NCBI GenBank assembly: GCA_009602735.1
Contig: WELA01005162.1
Span: 18,432 to 82,431 of the forward strand
Length of the DNA: 64,000 nucleotides
DNA from: Mesotaenium endlicherianum
Taxonomy: Eukaryota > Streptophyta > Zygnematophyceae > Zygnematales > Mesotaeniaceae
Reading direction: 5' to 3'
The first letter of the stretch is position 1. Every line of letters begins with the position of its first letter. The notes beneath the pieces were generated by a model. That model worked only from the letters and a program-made list of their open reading frames with translations, searched no databases and was not told the origin of the DNA. Made by a program: the position numbers and the translations under genes. Shown here one piece after another: positions 59,104 through 64,000 of the stretch.

Positions 59104-59880
59104 NNNNNNNNNNNNNNNNNNNNNNNNNNNNNNNNNNNNNNNNNNNNNNNNNNNNNNNNNNNNNNNNNNNNNNNNNNNNNNNNNNNNNNNNNNNNNNNNN
59201 NNNNNNNNNNNNNNNNNNNNNNNNNNNNNNNNNNNNNNNNNNNNNNNNNNNNNNNNNNNNNNNNNNNNNNNNNNNNNNNNNNNNNNNNNNNNNNNNNNNN
59301 NNNNNNNNNNNNNNNNNNNNNNNNNNNNNNNNNNNNNNNNNNNNNNNNNNNNNNNNNNNNNNNNNNNNNNNNNNNNNNNNNNNNNNNNNNNNNNNNNNNN
59401 NNNNNNNNNNNNNNNNNNNNNNNNNNNNNNNNNNNNNNNNNNNNNNNNNNNNNNNNNNNNNNNNNNNNNNNNNNNNNNNNNNNNNNNNNNNNNNNNNNNN
59501 NNNNNNNNNNNNNNNNNNNNNNNNNNNNNNNNNNNNNNNNNNNNNNNNNNNNNNNNNNNNNNNNNNNNNNNNNNNNNNNNNNNNNNNNNNNNNNNNNNNN
59601 NNNNNNNNNNNNNNNNNNNNNNNNNNNNNNNNNNNNNNNNNNNNNNNNNNNNNNNNNNNNNNNNNNNNNNNNNNNNNNNNNNNNNNNNNNNNNNNNNNNN
59701 NNNNNNNNNNNNNNNNNNNNNNNNNNNNNNNNNNNNNNNNNNNNNNNNNNNNNNNNNNNNNNNNNNNNNNNNNNNNNNNNNNNNNNNNNNNNNNNNNNNN
59801 NNNNNNNNNNNNNNNNNNNNNNNNNNNNNNNNNNNNNNNNNNNNNNNNNNNNNNNNNNNNNNNNNNNNNNNNNNNNNNNN
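59104..59880. other. Assembly gap (777 N)
   Basis: Unknown sequence flanked by G runs on the plus strand. Confidence 0.99.
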
Positions 59881-61925
59881 GGGGGGGGCTGAGGGGTAAG
59901 GCTTGAAACAAGGTGGGGGGCACTCACCCTCGTGGCTGCCGAGTGGAGCATCATTACTGTGAGGATGAGCCAGAGACGACACTTGGCGATACTGTGTGGA
60001 AGCACGCAGGGTGACTCGCCTGGTGCATGGCTGCACTGTAACTCTGGTTGTCTCCTGCTGAGGGATCACATGGAAAAAAAACGCGCACAACATTAGACGG
60101 TGGTTTAACTGGCGCAGTGACGGGGGGGGAGCGAGAGTGCGGGGAACGACAGAAGTTGTTGTCAGAGTCACTCAATCCTCGGCTGAACGAAACTAGACAA
60201 GCAAACTGGTATAGGAGAGCAGGATGCATGTGAGTCATTGTGGAGTCTGAACTAGCAAGTAGTACAGTGGCTGCCCTCTAAACGGAAGACTGACATGACT
60301 TGAATAGCAAGGAACAGGGAAGCAGCAGCGTGCATGTGTGCATACGAGGGAAGATGGCGGAGCTGTCCAAGGCTGCCTGCCATTGCAACAATCGAAGCAA
60401 CAGAGCTCCATGATTTCTTAGACTTATTTTCACGTCTAGCATGGCTCGCATGCACGATGGCGATGCAGCATGAAGTTCAACATTTAAGTCGAAGGAGAAG
60501 CGTCAACAATGCCATAAGTTGTCCCGTGCACATCATACATCAACATTCTCCGAAAGCGCAAGCTTTCTCTCGGGAGCTTACCCTCGCACTGTCTATCGCC
60601 TGCTCTGCAAACAGGTGTTTCAATTTCCCCTCAGCAGCGTATTGAAGCTCTTGTTGTAGTGTGACTGCACGGCATATGCCAGTAGAGGACTCTACCTTAT
60701 CTAGATTATTACGATAACAGTGCAATCACAGACAGAAGGCGGTTTTGCACCAACACTTGTTGGAAGTCACCGCAAGTGGCAAAGAAAGAGCAGGGACCTA
60801 TGTTATTGAAATCTCTGGAATTCTGATTTGAGACAGAATCGAGAGGTACATTCCACGAGCAAAATTTAGAGCCAAAGCCACTCTTGACCTCGATACGTGG
60901 TGCAACAAAACAGAGGGCTTCTGGCAGCCTTCGGTAAATGGCTTTTGGTCGTAGGTGGTCCTGGCGCTAACAAAGTGGACGGCCACGTCCTTCAGTATCA
61001 GTTGGTATCAGTAACGCGAAACCCTGAGCGCATGCGACAGTCTTCTGAACTTTTACTGTATTGTTCAGTACAGCTAAGTACAGCTAACATAAGGACCGGC
61101 CAGGAAGCGGGATGAAAGTCCTCTGACTGCAGGTAATCTATACCAATCGGAACTCGCGACTAGTTGGGACTCGGGACTAGCACAGCACGCAAATTCGAAA
61201 AGGCACTCGCATCACTCAGCACTGTCGCATACACTCGAGTATCGCACACCTTTTAAGGGCATATAACCTCACACATGAAGCGGGTGGCCAACTGGCCGTG
61301 CATCCCCATATTTTTTAATCGAGTCCCTATAGATTCCTATAGTCGACTGCCGGCAGTCCCCGCCTAAAAAAGAACCAAATACAAAAAGTACAGGCAACAA
61401 CAGAATGCTAGATATGCTTAAAGAAGATGTCAAAATGCGGTATCACTGCATCCAAATATCCTCAGATCGTCGAGAACTGGGGGGTAATGCTCTTTGAACT
61501 TTGGTATCTTAATACGCTAAGCACACACATGTAATGCAGGAACGTGGACTACCTCCGGAGTCCCCATTGCGCGATTTGAATGTAGATCTTGTTATATCGT
61601 ACGTCGAATTCTACTCGGATAAAACAGAACACACTCTACAGCTGCTCTTGGCTGCTGCTATACTGCATTTTACAATACCGCTATGCACCGCTATGACCAC
61701 ATCCCCGCAGCCTGCAGCCGACAGTTTACTACGCAGTCAAGTTCATAGGAGGTGGGACTGTTCTTTCTACGTCTGCCAAATGTTGGACCACTGACGAGTC
61801 ACGAGTCACGACTATTCATATGACCTTGCAGTACAAAACCAATGCAAACAAAGACTACCGACAAACATAGATTGCCTCGATACGACATGACGAGCTTCAA
61901 TAAAGTTTCAGGAGCCGGGGTGCAG
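59881..61925. other. Mostly anonymous sequence
   Basis: No complete gene seen on either strand. Two short minus-strand stretches have coding-like composition (60252-60455 and 60582-60695; the latter is listed separately). Confidence 0.4.
60582..60695 (-). CDS. Candidate internal exon of an unidentified gene
   Basis: Minus-strand stretch reading VESSTGICRAVTLQQELQYA then AEGKLKHLFAEQAIDSAR, ending at a GTAAGC donor (60581-60576) and preceded by possible AG acceptors near 60693-60697. The composition is that of a folded, helical protein, unlike the surroundings. I do not recognise it. A neighbouring exon could lie at 60252-60455. A chance frame is possible. Confidence 0.25.
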
Positions 61926-62002
61926 TCGGGACTCTGGAGTCTGAACTCTGACTCTGGATTAGTGCTCCGGAGTCCGGACACTGGATTCCGGACTCTAGAG
62001 TG
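61926..62002. repeat. Short ACTCYGGAGTC-type repeat run
   Basis: Several imperfect copies of an ACTCTGGAGTCTGG-like, partly palindromic unit in 77 bases. Confidence 0.55.
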
Positions 62003-62029
62003 TTGGACTGGAAACTCGACAGCTACGGT

Positions 62030-62091
62030 GATTACCCATTAGCCAAAAATGCGCGTAGACCACCTCCTGGACCGGTCTCTGATGGGTAATC
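62030..62091. repeat. Short palindromic unit related to the Harbinger end sequence
   Basis: GATTACCCAT (62030-62039) and its exact complement ATGGGTAATC (62082-62091) bound a 62-base unit. The left side reads ACCCATTAGCC, sharing ten bases with the candidate Harbinger terminus at 3844-3853. Confidence 0.55.
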
Positions 62092-63281
62092 ACTGGTAAT
62101 CACTGCTAGGAGATTCGAGAGTGGACTTGCGAGTCGACTTCTGACAAGGAGAGCCGTGTCCGCGTTTAGTTAGGTCTCCGTGAAAAGCGTTTGCCATGGA
62201 TGCGCATGAATATTATATGCATAAATGTCCGAGTCCCGACATTCAAACAAATATCGTCCTGACACAATTTGCTCCCTTCCGCACCTTTGGCGCCTTTTGG
62301 CGCCGTTAAATCTGTTGGTCGACCGTAAATACGAAGCCAACACCTTATCTTTAACCAATCACGTTTAAGAGTAACAAAAGTCTGACCCCGAGCTGCATAT
62401 CGATAGGCATAGCTTAGATGCGCCGAATGGCGCCGTTTAAGCAGCCCAGTCAGGTCCAGCCTGTCCAATATTGTCGATCTGTTCGGTCACCAGTGTTTAA
62501 CATCGGACTTGTTTAAGAATCTCACTGATCTTTATGACACCCCTTTGACGATGAGGAATCCCAGTTCATTTGCTTGTGATTCGTCAGATGAGTAGAAACT
62601 TGCTTCTTATTGGTTTTGGTTCGAGAATTAAGCATATTCTTTCATCACATTAGCCAATGAAACCAAGTTAAGGTGTTTTCTCGACCTTCCACAAAGATCG
62701 AACATTTAAGCACAACCAGGCGGCAAGTAGACCAATATGACGTATTTTGCCGATCAAGTTATTCTAGTGGTGTCGCGTCCAACAGCCACCAGAGTCCAGA
62801 AAGTGTACGATATTTTGACATTCGTACGTAACGTTGCTGAAAGCAGGAGGCATCAAAAGGCACGTACCGATTGGCAGTACGTATTTCAGAACGACGAACA
62901 TTCGTAGAGGACGCTTTGGGAAACCTATCAAACCAGTTTCCATTTAATCGAAAGCTTTTCTAGTGTACAACTTACAATATGTCAATCAGTACGTGAACGA
63001 CATTGGAGCATGTGTTGTACGATGGGCACCTCGACAAGCGGAATTGGAGGAGATTGTGGGCTTGGACATGTTGTTCGTGGATCCCGACAAAATATGTACC
63101 TACTAACCATGAACACTTCTTCATCATCACGTGTTGATTGACTGAAAACAAACAAATGAGACAAAACAATATGACGAAGCGTCAAAAGTAAAACATACTG
63201 GGAAGGATGGGAAAGGACTACTCATTATGATAAATCACGTGAAAGTGGCGAATCCGAATGGTACAAGAAGCCACTGACAAT
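62092..63281. other. No clear gene
   Basis: AT-richer DNA between two related ~50-base blocks. It has a 56-codon plus-strand frame at 62737-62907 (starts MTYFADQVILVVSRP) and a 100-codon minus-strand frame at 62166-62468, neither recognised. Confidence 0.4.
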
Positions 63282-63330
63282 GATTACCCAGTAGGCACAG
63301 TTGGAATTAGACCACCCGTGGACTGGTCTC
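63282..63330 (+). repeat. Second copy of the 62030-type block
   Basis: Same layout and orientation as 62030-62078: GATTACCCA, about 18 divergent bases, then GACCACC and TGGACTGGTCTC. Confidence 0.5.
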
Positions 63331-63600
63331 GAAATGCGGTTGATGCCGTCATATGTCGTTGGTGAGTCTGGACGACCTTCTTCCGAGTGTGCAACAGGTG
63401 GCCGATTGCTGTTTTTGACCAAGGTGCCCCGACTCTGACAGGCGCCGACCACTTTGGCCAAGGGCTTGCCTGCAAGGCTGAACCATGTCAGTGAATGTCA
63501 GAACGCAATTCCGAAATTCCTGCGGTGCCAATACCACGAGGAAAAGCCACCAATGTTCTGCGTGGTCTGCCGGTAGACCAAGAGCGCATCGATACATCGA
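63331..63600. other. No gene seen
   Basis: Minus-strand frames of about 60-85 codons overlap here without recognisable domains. Confidence 0.4.
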
Positions 63601-63614
63601 CACATGGGGGGGAA

Positions 63615-63935
63615 ACTGCCGCTAATTTTCGGAAATCTTGAATTTGGAGCGTTAATTTTTTGAATATCATCTCTATTTTTTGCCGTTTTGAGTTGTGGTC
63701 CCTAAAGAGCTCTAATTTTTTAGGCCTTTTATTTACGGGCTTTAATTTTCTGTTTGTTTGATTTATGGGCGCTAATTTTTCAAGAGGTGTTTTTATATTG
63801 GAGACTTTGAATTTAGGGCGCTTATTTTTGAAGTCGCTATTTTTTGCGCGCGACTGCGTGTCGCTGATTGATTAGTTAGGTCTAAACTGCTCTATTTTCT
63901 CGTCGTTTGAATTCCCGGCGCTATGTGAACTTTTG
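63615..63935. repeat. Degenerate GGCGCTAATTTTT repeat
   Basis: At least seven imperfect copies of a GCGCTAATTTTT-like motif (63621, 63651, 63711, 63741, 63771, 63818, 63836) at roughly 15-60-base spacing; T-rich on the plus strand. Confidence 0.6.
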
Positions 63936-64000
63936 ACCGCTGCAGTTGGCTTTTTATGACACGTATGTTGACTGCCCGTCATCCGTCAGTAGCAGTCGGT

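Noticed and set aside
58536-60171. Long frames across 58.5-60.2 kb
   Set aside because: They run through the 777-N gap.
1-64000. tRNA or rRNA genes
   Set aside because: I saw no cloverleaf-type A and B box pair or rRNA core sequence; only the tRNA-like primer sites next to LTRs.

Overview
The window looks like a repeat-rich scaffold from a streptophyte (charophyte) green alga; Chara is my best guess. The evidence is two spliced host genes of plant type: the N-terminal exons of MCM5 at the left edge, and a plant bHLH transcription factor of class VIII/XI (RSL/LRL/HEC-like) at 54.8-58.5 kb. Transposons account for most of the rest: a PIF/Harbinger DNA transposon and several Ty3/Gypsy elements, one carrying a Dnmt3-type DNA methyltransferase. 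To my knowledge, retrotransposon-borne DNA methyltransferases have been reported from charophytes and dinoflagellates. The species is inferred, not read.

Layout. 1-2579: MCM5, minus strand, three coding exons with introns, running off the left edge. 2580-3842: no clear gene. 3843-53195: a candidate PIF/Harbinger transposon. Its Myb/SANT-like gene is at the left (plus strand), its DDE transposase at the right (minus strand), and similar inverted ends (CACCCATTAGC) lie outside both. Everything between 7.8 and 51.3 kb seems to be later insertion or satellite-like repeat. Element A (7783-16663, minus) is a Ty3/Gypsy chromovirus with two LTRs and a 5-bp target duplication, sitting in a degenerate repeat array. 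After another minisatellite and a gap comes element C (20593-51304, plus), a Ty3/Gypsy-like element with gag, zinc knuckles, a Dnmt3-like methyltransferase, RT-RNase H, integrase and a terminal PHD finger. Element B (22517-32640, plus) is a relative of A inserted in the gag of C. B in turn carries a 1.15-kb insertion (29373-30518, minus) that has both ends of C and nothing between. From 43446 on, the right half of C repeats 34.9-42.4 kb almost exactly across a 995-base gap, most simply an unmerged contig overlap.

53196-54783 has no clear gene. The bHLH gene follows on the minus strand (54784-58539), then its upstream region, a 777-base gap, and about 4 kb with only weak exon candidates and short repeats.

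How the parts relate. MCM5 is a subunit of the replicative helicase, and the bHLH protein is probably a developmental regulator; they share no pathway. The point of biological interest is element C: a retroelement that seems to carry both a writer of DNA methylation and a reader of histone tails. A second is a conserved gene of unknown function between integrase and 3' LTR in A and B. All LTR-type elements are treated here as fossils; A, B and C all look broken.
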